49,135 nt of DNA from Chloroflexota bacterium (GCA_023480885.1 JAMCWX010000039.1:1-49135), one strand, 5' to 3'. Shown: positions 43,082-49,135, numbered from the stretch's first letter. Made by a program: numbers and translations. Notes: a model not told the origin generated them from the sequence alone.

Positions 43082-43150
43082 CCCTCGCCTAACCCCTTCC
43101 AGAGGGAGAGGGAAACGTAGCGCGGGTGGCTGCTTCAGAGGGACAATGGC
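43082..43150. repeat. Short dispersed-repeat remnant
   Basis: The 118-bp gap between the MoeB fusion and the first TusA gene holds a CCCTCGCCTAACCCCTTCC-type sequence (about 43082-43110) and a nearby AGAGGGA copy. Similar CCCTCTCCC/GGGAGAGGG units occur at 47855-48110. No gene or terminator is visible, so read-through within the operon is plausible. Confidence 0.45.
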
Positions 43151-43191
43151 GACCCTCGATTGCGCAGCTACAAAAGACTGGAGGTGAACTT

Positions 43192-43431
43192 ATGGAAAGC
43201 ATTCAAATCGATCAAGAGCTCAACATAAAGGGTGAGGTGTGCCCGTACACCTTCGTGAAATCGAAGCTGGCCCTGGAGGACATGGAAAGCGGAGAGGTGC
43301 TGCGCGTGGTGGTCGACCACCTGCCGGCCGTGACCAACGTGCCACGCAGCCTGACCAACGAGGGCCATAATGTCCTCGAAGTCGCGCAGATAAGCGATAC
43401 AGACTGGGCGATCACTGTGAGAAAAGCCTGA
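43192..43431 (+). CDS. TusA-like sulfur carrier 1 (CPYT type)
   Basis: A 79-residue TusA/SirA-fold protein. The persulfide Cys17 lies in GEVCPYTFVKSKLAL. Classical TusA has CPxP, whereas here the fourth residue is Thr. TusA proteins pass sulfane sulfur to DsrE-family acceptors. ATG at 43192 has GGAGGTGA upstream. It starts a tight run of sulfur-relay genes (15 bp to the next). Confidence 0.85.
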   Translation: MESIQIDQELNIKGEVCPYTFVKSKLALEDMESGEVLRVVVDHLPAVTNVPRSLTNEGHNVLEVAQISDTDWAITVRKA

Positions 43432-43445
43432 AAGGAGCTGGACCT

Positions 43446-43799
43446 ATGGCAACGCTAGGATTTCTGTTGACACTGGGGCCCTTCCAGTTCGAGAACTGGG
43501 ACACGGCGGCGAGCCTGGCCGAGGCCGCGCTGGACAAGGGGCACGAGGTGCGGATGTTTCTGTACCTCGATGGCGTCTACAACCCCGTCAAGCTGCAGAC
43601 GTTCCCCGACCTCGACGTTATGCCTAAGGACAGGTTCGCCGCTCTTGCCAGCAGGGGTGCCAAGATCATCGCTTGCGGCATCTGCGTCAACGCGCGGGGC
43701 CTGGAGAAAGGCAAGGACTACGTCGAGGGCGTGAAGGTGGGAGGTCTGCCCGACTTCGCGGAGATCGTCGCCGAATCGGACAGCCTGATCACGCTGTAG
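43446..43799 (+). CDS. DsrE/TusD-like sulfurtransferase subunit 1
   Basis: A 117-residue DsrE-fold protein with FLLTLGPFQFENWDTAASLA at the N-terminus. The conserved cysteine loop is IIACGICVNARG (Cys77 and Cys80), where Cys77 matches the position of the active persulfide Cys of DsrE. ATG at 43446 has AAAGGAG upstream. It is followed at 16 and 17 bp by DsrF-like and DsrH-like genes, reproducing the E-F-H order of the hexameric DsrEFH/TusDCB complex. Confidence 0.85.
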   Translation: MATLGFLLTLGPFQFENWDTAASLAEAALDKGHEVRMFLYLDGVYNPVKLQTFPDLDVMPKDRFAALASRGAKIIACGICVNARGLEKGKDYVEGVKVGGLPDFAEIVAESDSLITL

Positions 43800-43815
43800 G
43801 ATAAGGAGAAAGAGC

Positions 43816-44166
43816 ATGGCAGAGAAACACGTTTTGTTCACCTTCAATCACGCGCCCTACGGCAGCATCTGGTACAACGAAGGCTTGCGCGCGGTAGTGG
43901 GCGTGACGAGTGGCATCGACGAGCATACAGTGGACGTGGTCTACGTTGGCGACGGCGTGTACTTCACACTGAAAGGCGTGGAGCGCACCGATTCGGCCAA
44001 ATACCTGGGCACGTTGGCCAAGGGGGGATACAAACTGAAGGCGGAGAGAGAATCGTTGGAGGCTCGCGGCATCGATCCATCAGAGCTGGCCGAAGACGTG
44101 GAGGTGATCTCGCGCGCCGACGTGGTTGCGCTCGTCGACAGGGCGGACGCCACCATCGATTTTTAG
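43816..44166 (+). CDS. DsrF/TusC-like subunit 1
   Basis: A 116-residue protein of DsrE-like fold. It has VLFTFNHAPYGSIWYNEGLR at the N-terminus and VDVVYVGDGVYFTLKG in the middle, and no cysteine at all, as is usual for the structural DsrF/TusC subunit. AAGGAG precedes the ATG. It is the middle gene of the first trio and is closely similar in layout to the protein at 48125. Confidence 0.8.
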   Translation: MAEKHVLFTFNHAPYGSIWYNEGLRAVVGVTSGIDEHTVDVVYVGDGVYFTLKGVERTDSAKYLGTLAKGGYKLKAERESLEARGIDPSELAEDVEVISRADVVALVDRADATIDF

Positions 44167-44183
44167 TCAGGAGGTTGTGAATC

Positions 44184-44447
44184 ATGGCAAACCTGTATTT
44201 GCTTGGCGCGCCTGCTGGGCGAAATGGCTTGGCGCTGGCCGAACGAGACGAGGCAGCGGCGGTGGTGCTCATTCAGGACGGCGTCTACCTCGACGTCAAA
44301 TGCCTGGCTGGCAAGAAGGTCTATGCGGTGAGGAAGGACGTGGAGAAGCGCGGCCTGGCCAGCAGGCTCCCCGGCTCCGTCGAGTTGATCGACTACGGCA
44401 AGCTAGTGGACCTGGTGCTGGAGAACAAGGTCATCAATTTTGCGTGA
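44184..44447 (+). CDS. DsrH/TusB-like subunit 1
   Basis: An 87-residue DsrH/TusB-like protein (VVLIQDGVYLDVK, then VYAVRKDVEKRGL). Its only cysteine, Cys40, follows DVK. This is not the N-terminal position of the reactive Cys known in sulfur-oxidiser DsrH. AGGAGG lies upstream of the ATG. It completes the first E-F-H trio, and its end is 8 bp from the second TusA gene. Confidence 0.78.
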   Translation: MANLYLLGAPAGRNGLALAERDEAAAVVLIQDGVYLDVKCLAGKKVYAVRKDVEKRGLASRLPGSVELIDYGKLVDLVLENKVINFA

Positions 44448-44455
44448 GGACGACC

Positions 44456-44710
44456 ATGACATTTGAAACATTGCGCGAAAAAGTTGCGCAAACCGTCGAC
44501 ATCCGCGGGCAGATCTGCCCTTACACCTTGATCGAGACGCGGGATGCCCTGAAGCCGCTCCAGACGGGGCAGGTGCTCGAAGTGGTCTGCGATTACGAGC
44601 CAGCCGCCAAGACGACCATCCCCAACTTCTGCGAGAAAAAGGGCTATCCCCTGGAGACGCGGGAGGACGGCGCAAACCTCTGGCGGCTGTACATCGAGAA
44701 GACCGACTAG
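44456..44710 (+). CDS. TusA-like sulfur carrier 2 (CPYT type)
   Basis: An 84-residue TusA-fold protein with the active Cys21 in RGQICPYTLIETRDAL, again CPYT rather than CPxP. A second cysteine pair is in VVCDYE and NFCEKKG. ATG at 44456 follows GAGGA. Two TusA-like carriers in the operon, one on each side of the first DsrEFH-like trio, suggest a directed relay in which one loads and one unloads the hexamer. Confidence 0.85.
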   Translation: MTFETLREKVAQTVDIRGQICPYTLIETRDALKPLQTGQVLEVVCDYEPAAKTTIPNFCEKKGYPLETREDGANLWRLYIEKTD

Positions 44711-44719
44711 GAGACCCCA

Positions 44720-45553
44720 TTGCCCTCTAAGACAGTCGCGTTCTTCATGCTCGAGATCGTCGTCCTAGGCGTCTTCGCCATTGGCTTGATCGGCAGCGTC
44801 GCCTTCTGGCTCCAGGGCAGCGCCGGCGGCCGGCGCCTTCCATTCTGGGACAAGGCCTGGCACGTGCTGGGTCGCGTGAAGCTGATCTTCCATGGAGCGA
44901 CGCTGCGCGAATTCCTTCTGGACTGGCTGCTGCAGCGACGCCTGCTGGCAGCGGGCCGGCTGCGCTGGCTGATGCACATTTGTTTTTTCTGGAGCTTCAT
45001 CATCCTGTTTTTCGTCGGCAGCGTGGGATTGATGCTGGCCGAGCGCGGCCTGCTGCCGATAACCAAGGACGACCCCTGGTTCGCCTTCGTCAACGACTTT
45101 GCGGGGGCGATGGCGCTTTTCGCCGTCGCCATAGCCCTCTACCGCCGCTTCATCCTCAAGGAGAACGTGGTCAAGACGTTTGCCGAGGACATTGTGCTCG
45201 TCGTCTTGTTGGCGGTGATCGTGCTTTCGGGCTACGCGCTGGAATCGGCTCGACTGATCGCGCACCAGGCGCCGGGGCACGTTGCACGGTATTCGTTCGT
45301 CGGCTACCCGCTGTCGCTGGCCTTGCGTGGGGCGAGCCTGGACTGGTGGGGCGCCGAGTCGGCCATCTGGTGGGTGCATGTAGTCGGGGGAATGAGCTTT
45401 GTCGCCTACCTGCCGTACAGCAAGATGTTCCACCTGATCGCCACCCCATTCGCCCTGGCAGCGAACACCGTCGAAGCGCGTAAGAGGGAGTACGTTACAC
45501 AACAGAGACACAAAGATACGGAGAGGCCGAGAAACGTCGTGTTAGATGGGTAA
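44720..45553 (+). CDS. HdrE/DsrM/NarI-like cytochrome b membrane subunit
   Basis: A 277-residue protein with five or six membrane helices. Candidate haem b ligands are His86 (WLMHICFFW), His220 (WWVHVVGG) and His238 (SKMFHLIATP). The fold is that of the quinone-reactive cytochrome b subunits HdrE, DsrM and NarI. TTG at 44720 follows GGAGA. The next gene encodes its HdrD-like partner. The last 20 or so residues (from about 258, VTQQRHKDTERP) seem to be coded by an intergenic-type repeat, and the natural end probably lay near TVEARKREYV. Confidence 0.82.
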   Translation: MPSKTVAFFMLEIVVLGVFAIGLIGSVAFWLQGSAGGRRLPFWDKAWHVLGRVKLIFHGATLREFLLDWLLQRRLLAAGRLRWLMHICFFWSFIILFFVGSVGLMLAERGLLPITKDDPWFAFVNDFAGAMALFAVAIALYRRFILKENVVKTFAEDIVLVVLLAVIVLSGYALESARLIAHQAPGHVARYSFVGYPLSLALRGASLDWWGAESAIWWVHVVGGMSFVAYLPYSKMFHLIATPFALAANTVEARKREYVTQQRHKDTERPRNVVLDG

Positions 45554-45587
45554 GTGCGGCGGCCGGCACGCGGGCCTGAGAGCAATG

Positions 45588-45700
45588 TAGCCGCACCCTG
45601 CAGGGTGCGCGTAGCCCGTTGCCTTGGCGACGCGAGTGATGCGCAATCGATGACTGGCAAACAGTCCAACGGATACGCGCAGGCTGAAGCCTGCGGCTAC
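45588..45700. repeat. 113-bp palindromic mobile-type repeat
   Basis: The unit is framed by GTAGCCGC (45588-45595) and its reverse complement GCGGCTAC (45693-45700). Inside lie two further hairpins: GCACCCTGCAGGGTGC (45593-45608) and GCAGGC-TGAA-GCCTGC (45679-45694). It occupies most of the 211-bp gap between the cytochrome and HdrD-like genes. The layout suggests a small non-coding element of REP or MITE type. It is the widest gap inside this part of the operon and could alter coupling of the two genes. Confidence 0.7.
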
Positions 45701-45764
45701 GCGGGGCTTTGATAGCCCCCATGCTTCAGTGGATAGGTAGTAGCTCAAAAGGCTGGTAAAAACT

Positions 45765-46967
45765 ATGCCTTCAAACAACTTCACCATAAAACAGCTTATC
45801 GAGCTCGACGCTTGCAGCAAGTGCTACGAGTGCGTGCGGTGGTGCCAGGCGTACGAGGAGAGAAAGGACGATCTCGTCGCGCCGGCGCTGCGCCTGCGTG
45901 CGTTTCGGGCTATGCTCAAGGCGGAGCGCGGCCTGCCGCTTCTGCGTCGCCTGCTCGGCGGGAGGAAGCCTGATGGCGACGAGTTGAAGGCGATGGCCGA
46001 GGGCGCCTACCGCTGCACCCTTTGCGCCCGCTGCGCGGCGGCCTGTCCTAACAAGATCGACCTGCGCGAGCTGTGGCTTTCTATACGCCAGGAACTGGCC
46101 GAGCGCGGACTTCATCCCAACGGCCTCAATCTCGCCCGCGATGCTGTCAGGAAGCAGCGCAACGTGGTGAACTATCCCAACGAGGAACGGGCGTTGTGGG
46201 TCGACTATATGATGGAGGCGCCTGAGGACGCGTATCAGCGCGACCGAGCCGAGGTCGTGTATTACGTGGGCTGCGTGGGGTCCTTCTCGCCGGCAGTGCA
46301 GAGCATCCCCGAAGCGTTCGTGCAGTTTCTCACCCGAACGGGTGCGGACTTCACCATCCTGGGGGCGCGCGAGTGGTGCTGCGGCTTCCCTCTGCTGGTG
46401 GCCGGGATGAGGCAGGAAATGGAGGTGCTCAAGCGTCACAACGTCGAGGTCGTGCGCGAGGTTGGCGCCAAAACGATGGTCTTCACCTGTCCGTCGTGCT
46501 ACAACACCTGGCTCAACGAGTACAGCGTGGAGCTGCCAGGCGTGGAGCTGCTGCACTCGACGCAGTACGTCGAGAAGCTGCTGCGGGAGGGCAAGATCAG
46601 GCTTGGCGAGCTTGGTCAGAAGATCACCTATCACGATCCCTGCGATCTGGGCAGGAACTCAGGCGTGTTCGAGCCGCCGCGCGCGGTCCTGCGCAGCATC
46701 CCCGGCGCAGAGTTCGTGGAAATCGAGTATAATCGTGCTCGGGGTTTGTGCTGCGGCGGTGGAGGGGACCTGGAGATTAGCGATCCCCAGCTAGCCGGCG
46801 CCGAGGCCAGCAGCACGCTGGCGGCCTTCGAGGCGACCGGCGCGGACGTTATCGTGACGGCTTGCCAGCAGTGCAAGCGCAGTTTGCAGACGGCCAAGGA
46901 AAAAAAGGGGAGCAAGATCCGCGTAACGGATCTTGTGGAGCTAGCGCTGCAGGTACTGGAGGACTAA
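45765..46967 (+). CDS. HdrD-like iron-sulfur protein with two CCG domains
   Basis: A 400-residue protein. The N-terminus has two [4Fe-4S] motifs: Cys17/20/23/27 (ACSKCYECVRWC) and Cys84/87/90/94 (CTLCARCAAAC). Two CCG domains follow. The first has Cys170, Cys205-Cys206, Cys242 and Cys245. The second has Cys293, Cys329-Cys330, Cys367 and Cys370. Both have every ligand needed for the noncubane clusters used by heterodisulfide reductases to cleave or form disulfides. With the cytochrome b gene upstream this gives an HdrDE-like complex at the inner membrane face. GlpC- or LldE-like roles are less likely given the DsrE/TusA context. Confidence 0.9.
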   Translation: MPSNNFTIKQLIELDACSKCYECVRWCQAYEERKDDLVAPALRLRAFRAMLKAERGLPLLRRLLGGRKPDGDELKAMAEGAYRCTLCARCAAACPNKIDLRELWLSIRQELAERGLHPNGLNLARDAVRKQRNVVNYPNEERALWVDYMMEAPEDAYQRDRAEVVYYVGCVGSFSPAVQSIPEAFVQFLTRTGADFTILGAREWCCGFPLLVAGMRQEMEVLKRHNVEVVREVGAKTMVFTCPSCYNTWLNEYSVELPGVELLHSTQYVEKLLREGKIRLGELGQKITYHDPCDLGRNSGVFEPPRAVLRSIPGAEFVEIEYNRARGLCCGGGGDLEISDPQLAGAEASSTLAAFEATGADVIVTACQQCKRSLQTAKEKKGSKIRVTDLVELALQVLED

Positions 46968-46991
46968 GCGCGTCGTTCCGTAAATCTCTGA

Positions 46992-47069
46992 TGTAGGGCT
47001 GGGGCTTGTCCCCAGCCGCCTCGCGGTGGACGAAGCCCGGGCGGTAGGGGATAAACCCCTACCCTACTT
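46992..47069. repeat. Two-hairpin dispersed repeat
   Basis: GGCTGGGG and CCCCAGCC pair around CTTGT (46997-47017), and GTAGGGG and CCCCTAC pair around ATAAA (47044-47062). This is the same kind of paired-hairpin intergenic element as at 47945-48011, from a different family. There is no T tract. It lies between the HdrD-like and lipoyl-carrier genes. Confidence 0.65.
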
Positions 47070-47108
47070 GAGGAACGAGGCACTAAGCGCAAGGAGGGTT
47101 TGCTACTC

Positions 47109-47552
47109 ATGGCTCAGGCTGAAGAATTCTACCTCCCCGACGACTTCTATTACGAACGCGACGACCATCTTTGGGCGAAGATAGAGGACGGTAAGGTGCG
47201 TGTCGGACTGGATCAGTTCGGGCAGAAGGCGGCGGGAAACGTGGCCTACGTCAAGCTGATGCCCGTGGGCAAGGCTGTGGCCAAGCGGCGCGCCTTCGGC
47301 TCGCTGGAAGCGGGGAAGTACATCGGGCCCTTGAAGGCGCCGGTCGCCGGCAAGATCGTCGAGGTCAACGACGCCGTCCTGGCGAATCCGAAGCTGGTCA
47401 ACAGCGACCCATACGGCGAGGCGTGGTTTGTGGTCATCGAGCCCTCGAATCTCGAAGGTGACCTCGCGGACCTCGCTCACGGCCCTGACATCCAGACGTG
47501 GCTTGAAGACGAAGTCGCCGAGTATAAAGCCAGGGGGTTGTTGAAGGAATGA
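47109..47552 (+). CDS. GcvH-fold lipoyl carrier protein, LbpA-like
   Basis: A 147-residue protein with the H-protein fold: YYERDDHLWAKIEDGKVRVG near 14-33, then APVAGKIVEVNDAV. Lys70, in SLEAGKYIGP, lies seven residues before the APVAG turn, exactly where GcvH carries lipoyl-lysine. The surrounding motif EAGK differs from the ESVK of glycine cleavage H proteins and resembles the sulfur-oxidation lipoate-binding proteins (LbpA) of sHdr loci. No gcvT, gcvP or lpd is nearby, whereas HdrDE-like, DsrE and TusA genes are. AAGGAGGG precedes the start. It overlaps the next gene by 4 bp (ATGA). A swinging lipoyl arm carrying sulfur to the HdrD-like protein is inferred. Confidence 0.85.
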   Translation: MAQAEEFYLPDDFYYERDDHLWAKIEDGKVRVGLDQFGQKAAGNVAYVKLMPVGKAVAKRRAFGSLEAGKYIGPLKAPVAGKIVEVNDAVLANPKLVNSDPYGEAWFVVIEPSNLEGDLADLAHGPDIQTWLEDEVAEYKARGLLKE

Positions 47553-47851
47553 AGCTGGGCATTCTGCTGACTACGTCGCCCGAGAGCGAGAACACGCACA
47601 CGGTGGTGAAGCTGGCCGAGGCCGCGCTGGCCTCGGGCCGTGAGGTGCACGTTTTCCTGATGTGCGATGGCGTGCACAACGTAAACGACGACCGGCTCGT
47701 CGGCTTGATCGAGAAGGGGGCGCTGGTGGCGCTCTGCGCGCACAACGCCGAGCAGCGGCACGTGGCGCAGAAGGAATCGATCGTCTGGGGGAGCCAGTAT
47801 GACCTGGCCGGATTCGTCGAGGAATGCGACCGGTTCGTGGCGTTTGACTGA
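47549..47851 (+). CDS. DsrE/TusD-like sulfurtransferase subunit 2
   Basis: A 100-residue DsrE-fold protein. It begins KLGILLTTSPESENTHTVVK, carries Cys39 (LMCDGV) and has Cys63 in VALCAHNAEQR, the expected active-site loop. It is shorter than the first DsrE-like protein. Translational coupling to the lipoyl carrier (ATGA overlap) argues that they work together. Confidence 0.83.
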   Translation: MKLGILLTTSPESENTHTVVKLAEAALASGREVHVFLMCDGVHNVNDDRLVGLIEKGALVALCAHNAEQRHVAQKESIVWGSQYDLAGFVEECDRFVAFD

Positions 47852-48124
47852 GGAGGAATGGCCCTCCCCCTGGCCCTCTCCCAGAGGGAGTTCAGGGGCG
47901 GACATCTGCCACCAAAGGGACAATTTTCGGCAGTTCCGATACCGTGGGCGCAATGAATTGTGCCCTACAAGTACGACGGCGCCTCGTGTAGGGGCGCGAT
48001 TTATCGCGCCCGGCGTGGCCTGTCCGCTCCTCAGCCCAGAGGGAGAGGGGACACACGAGGCCCCTCTCCCTCTGGGAGAGGTCGTCCGACCGAGGGGGGA
48101 CGGGTGAGGGAACGGTGGTGATTA
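47852..48124. repeat. Cluster of palindromic dispersed repeats
   Basis: The 273-bp gap inside the second trio contains no gene. It holds CCCTCTCCC/GGGAGAGGG-type copies (about 47868-47890 and 48045-48110, the latter with the palindrome CCTCTCCCTCTGGGAGAGG). It also holds a two-hairpin element at 47945-48011 that is nearly the same as the repeat inside the O-antigen ligase-like gene at 5801-5853. The gap separates the DsrE-like from the DsrF-like gene, yet their order matches the uninterrupted first trio, so the repeats probably inserted later. Confidence 0.75.
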
Positions 48125-48469
48125 ATGAAGAAAGTGACAGTAGTTATCCGTAAATCGCCTTTCAATACCTTGCGCAACTCCGAGGGGCTGCGGATGAGCA
48201 TTGGGCTCACCTTGCGGGACAACGCCGTTCGGGTAGTCTTCGCCGAGGATGGCGTCTACACCCTCGCGGCGACTGCGCCCGAGGCGGTCGCTTCGCCCGA
48301 GGTGAAGAGGCACATCGAGACGCTGCCGATGCTCGGCCACGAGTTGATCGCGGAGAAGGAGTCGCTGGAAGAGAGAGGCATTGTCAACACCAGGCACAAA
48401 GTTGGTGTCCAGACGCGCCAGGAGATCGCCAGACTCATCGCGGAGAGCGACGTGGTGATTGCTTATTAA
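48125..48469 (+). CDS. DsrF/TusC-like subunit 2
   Basis: A 114-residue DsrE-fold protein without cysteine. It has [20 protein letters not shown] at the N-terminus and [15 protein letters not shown] in the middle. The NSEGLR and EDGVY segments correspond to NEGLR and GDGVY of the first DsrF-like protein at 43816. It lies 3 bp before the DsrH-like gene. Confidence 0.8.
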   Translation: MKKVTVVIRKSPFNTLRNSEGLRMSIGLTLRDNAVRVVFAEDGVYTLAATAPEAVASPEVKRHIETLPMLGHELIAEKESLEERGIVNTRHKVGVQTRQEIARLIAESDVVIAY

Positions 48470-48472
48470 ACT

Positions 48473-48730
48473 ATGAAAGTATTACATATCATCCGAGAAC
48501 TGAAAGACAACTGGCCGCTCGAGCTGGCAAAGATGCAGCAAGGCAAGGGCAATGAGGTCGCCGTGCTGCTCCTTCACGACGCGGTGCTGTCTCGTCCCCC
48601 AAAGGGGTTCAAGGTCTTCGCCAGCCGGGACGACGTCCGTGCGCGCGGCGTCGAGAGCGAGGCCGCGCAAGTAGACTACGAGGCAATCGTCGAGCTAATT
48701 TTCACTAACGATTCCGTGAGCTGCTGGTAG
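48473..48730 (+). CDS. DsrH/TusB-like subunit 2
   Basis: An 85-residue DsrH-like protein. It has VAVLLLHDAVLSRPPKG in the middle and its single cysteine, Cys84, next to the end (SVSCW). A penultimate cysteine is unusual for DsrH and could be a mobile acceptor like the C-terminal Cys of DsrC. ATG at 48473 starts 3 bp after the previous stop. It is the last gene of the operon. No terminator hairpin is visible before the convergent gene. Confidence 0.75.
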   Translation: MKVLHIIRELKDNWPLELAKMQQGKGNEVAVLLLHDAVLSRPPKGFKVFASRDDVRARGVESEAAQVDYEAIVELIFTNDSVSCW

Positions 48731-48751
48731 CTCTTTTGTGAGGGCGTTCTA

Positions 48752-49132
48752 TCAGTAGACGATCTTTACCGTCGCCACGAGCAGGATGAGCTGCACGAGG
48801 ATAGCGGTGGCCAGGAGCAGGTGGGTTGCAAGCTTTTCTTGCGAATGAAGCAAGGTGCCTAGCACGAAATCGGCCACCAGCGCCGCTGTGCCGATCAGCG
48901 GGATCTTAAACGCCTCGACGCGCGTGCCAATAAAGTCGATCTCTCCTACGGAATTGTAGTGGAGGGGAAGCATCGGCGGCAGCGCCGGGAACTTGAAGCT
49001 CACGTAGGCGAAGGTCGCCACGTTGCCGAGCAGCGCAACCAGCAGCAGCGCCTGAGCGACGCGGTCGCTCCAGAAAGTGAAGCGCGTAAACCGAGGGGCC
49101 GTCTTCTCCGCCCTGAGCAAGAGCGAGGCCAT
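48752..49132 (-). CDS. Small DUF1648-like membrane protein, possibly partial
   Basis: A 126-residue protein with three membrane helices and the segment LPPMLPLHYNSVGEIDFIGT, reminiscent of the DUF1648 motif. The first ATG visible is at 49132, 3 bp from the window edge, so a longer N-terminus cannot be excluded. It converges on the sulfur operon with a 21-bp gap. Function unknown. Confidence 0.6.
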   Translation of the reverse strand: MASLLLRAEKTAPRFTRFTFWSDRVAQALLLVALLGNVATFAYVSFKFPALPPMLPLHYNSVGEIDFIGTRVEAFKIPLIGTAALVADFVLGTLLHSQEKLATHLLLATAILVQLILLVATVKIVY

Positions 49133-49135
49133 GCT

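Noticed and set aside
44720..46967. Methanogenesis heterodisulfide reductase
   Set aside because: The window is bacterial in every other respect and coenzyme M/B genes are absent. Only the cofactor architecture is shared.
41533..48730. Dissimilatory sulfite reductase (dsr) operon
   Set aside because: No dsrA, dsrB, dsrC, dsrJ, dsrO or dsrP is present. Only DsrE/F/H-like and DsrM/K-like homologues occur.
1..49135. tRNA, rRNA or CRISPR arrays
   Set aside because: No T-loop-like GGTTCGA blocks in cloverleaf context, no rRNA-like stretches and no regularly spaced repeats were found in the intergenic regions read.

Overview
The window is GC-rich bacterial chromosomal DNA with dense operons, many TTG and GTG starts, good Shine-Dalgarno sites and consensus sigma70-type promoters. 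The gene content (dnaA, a TIGR03960/TIGR03936-type radical SAM pair, an AmaP-like protein, a large GT4 exopolysaccharide locus, a liv-type transporter operon and an Hdr/DsrE sulfur cluster), together with many small palindromic intergenic repeats, best fits an uncultivated-type Chloroflexota (Chloroflexi). That assignment is inferred from gene content only. No rRNA, tRNA or CRISPR array was found.

Layout. (1) 187-3304, minus strand: a fumarate reductase/L-aspartate oxidase-type flavoprotein and dnaA. (2) 3305-3713: a dense regulatory region with divergent promoters and a candidate terminated small RNA lying antisense to the dnaA leader. (3) 3714-19151, plus strand: a cell-surface polysaccharide locus with a membrane-anchored glycoside hydrolase, two O-antigen ligase/Wzy-like proteins, a UDP-glucuronate decarboxylase-like enzyme, a flippase-like membrane protein, five GT4 glycosyltransferases, a polyprenyl-phosphate sugar transferase, a methyltransferase and a Wzz-like protein. 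(4) 19187-29655, minus strand: an apparent 11-gene catabolic operon with a FabH-like protein, a double-hotdog MaoC protein, a complete Liv-type ABC importer, a flavodoxin-like protein, an acyl-CoA ligase, an alpha/beta hydrolase and a TetR regulator. It starts from a consensus promoter (TTGACA-17-TATACT) followed by a palindrome that could be the TetR operator. (5) 29874-31789: a degraded, lower-GC insert in which a transposase zinc-ribbon region is fused to a DNA methyltransferase that is then frameshifted. (6) 32017-38221, minus strand: the two radical SAM-pair genes separated by a secreted subtilase, then an AmaP-like membrane protein and a YHS-domain protein. (7) 38309-39808: a 1.5 kb IS4-type element with a frameshifted transposase. 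(8) 39892-41309: a DUF433 antitoxin-like protein, a DUF421 protein and an NTF2/SnoaL-like protein.

(9) 41407-48730 is the most interesting part: an apparent 13-gene plus-strand operon behind a TTGACA-17-TATATT promoter. In order it encodes an Rrf2 regulator with IscR-like cysteines, a MoaD/ThiS-MoeB fusion, a TusA-like protein, a DsrE-DsrF-DsrH-like trio, a second TusA-like protein, an HdrE/DsrM-like cytochrome b, an HdrD-like protein with two intact CCG cluster motifs, a lipoyl-carrier protein with an LbpA-like EAGK motif, and a second DsrE-DsrF-DsrH-like trio. No dsrAB and no sHdr soluble complex are present in the window. I infer a persulfide-relay system that exchanges electrons with the quinone pool through a membrane HdrDE-like complex and a lipoate arm. 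It resembles parts of the Dsr and sHdr-LbpA pathways but matches neither. A small membrane protein of DUF1648 type on the minus strand closes the window.
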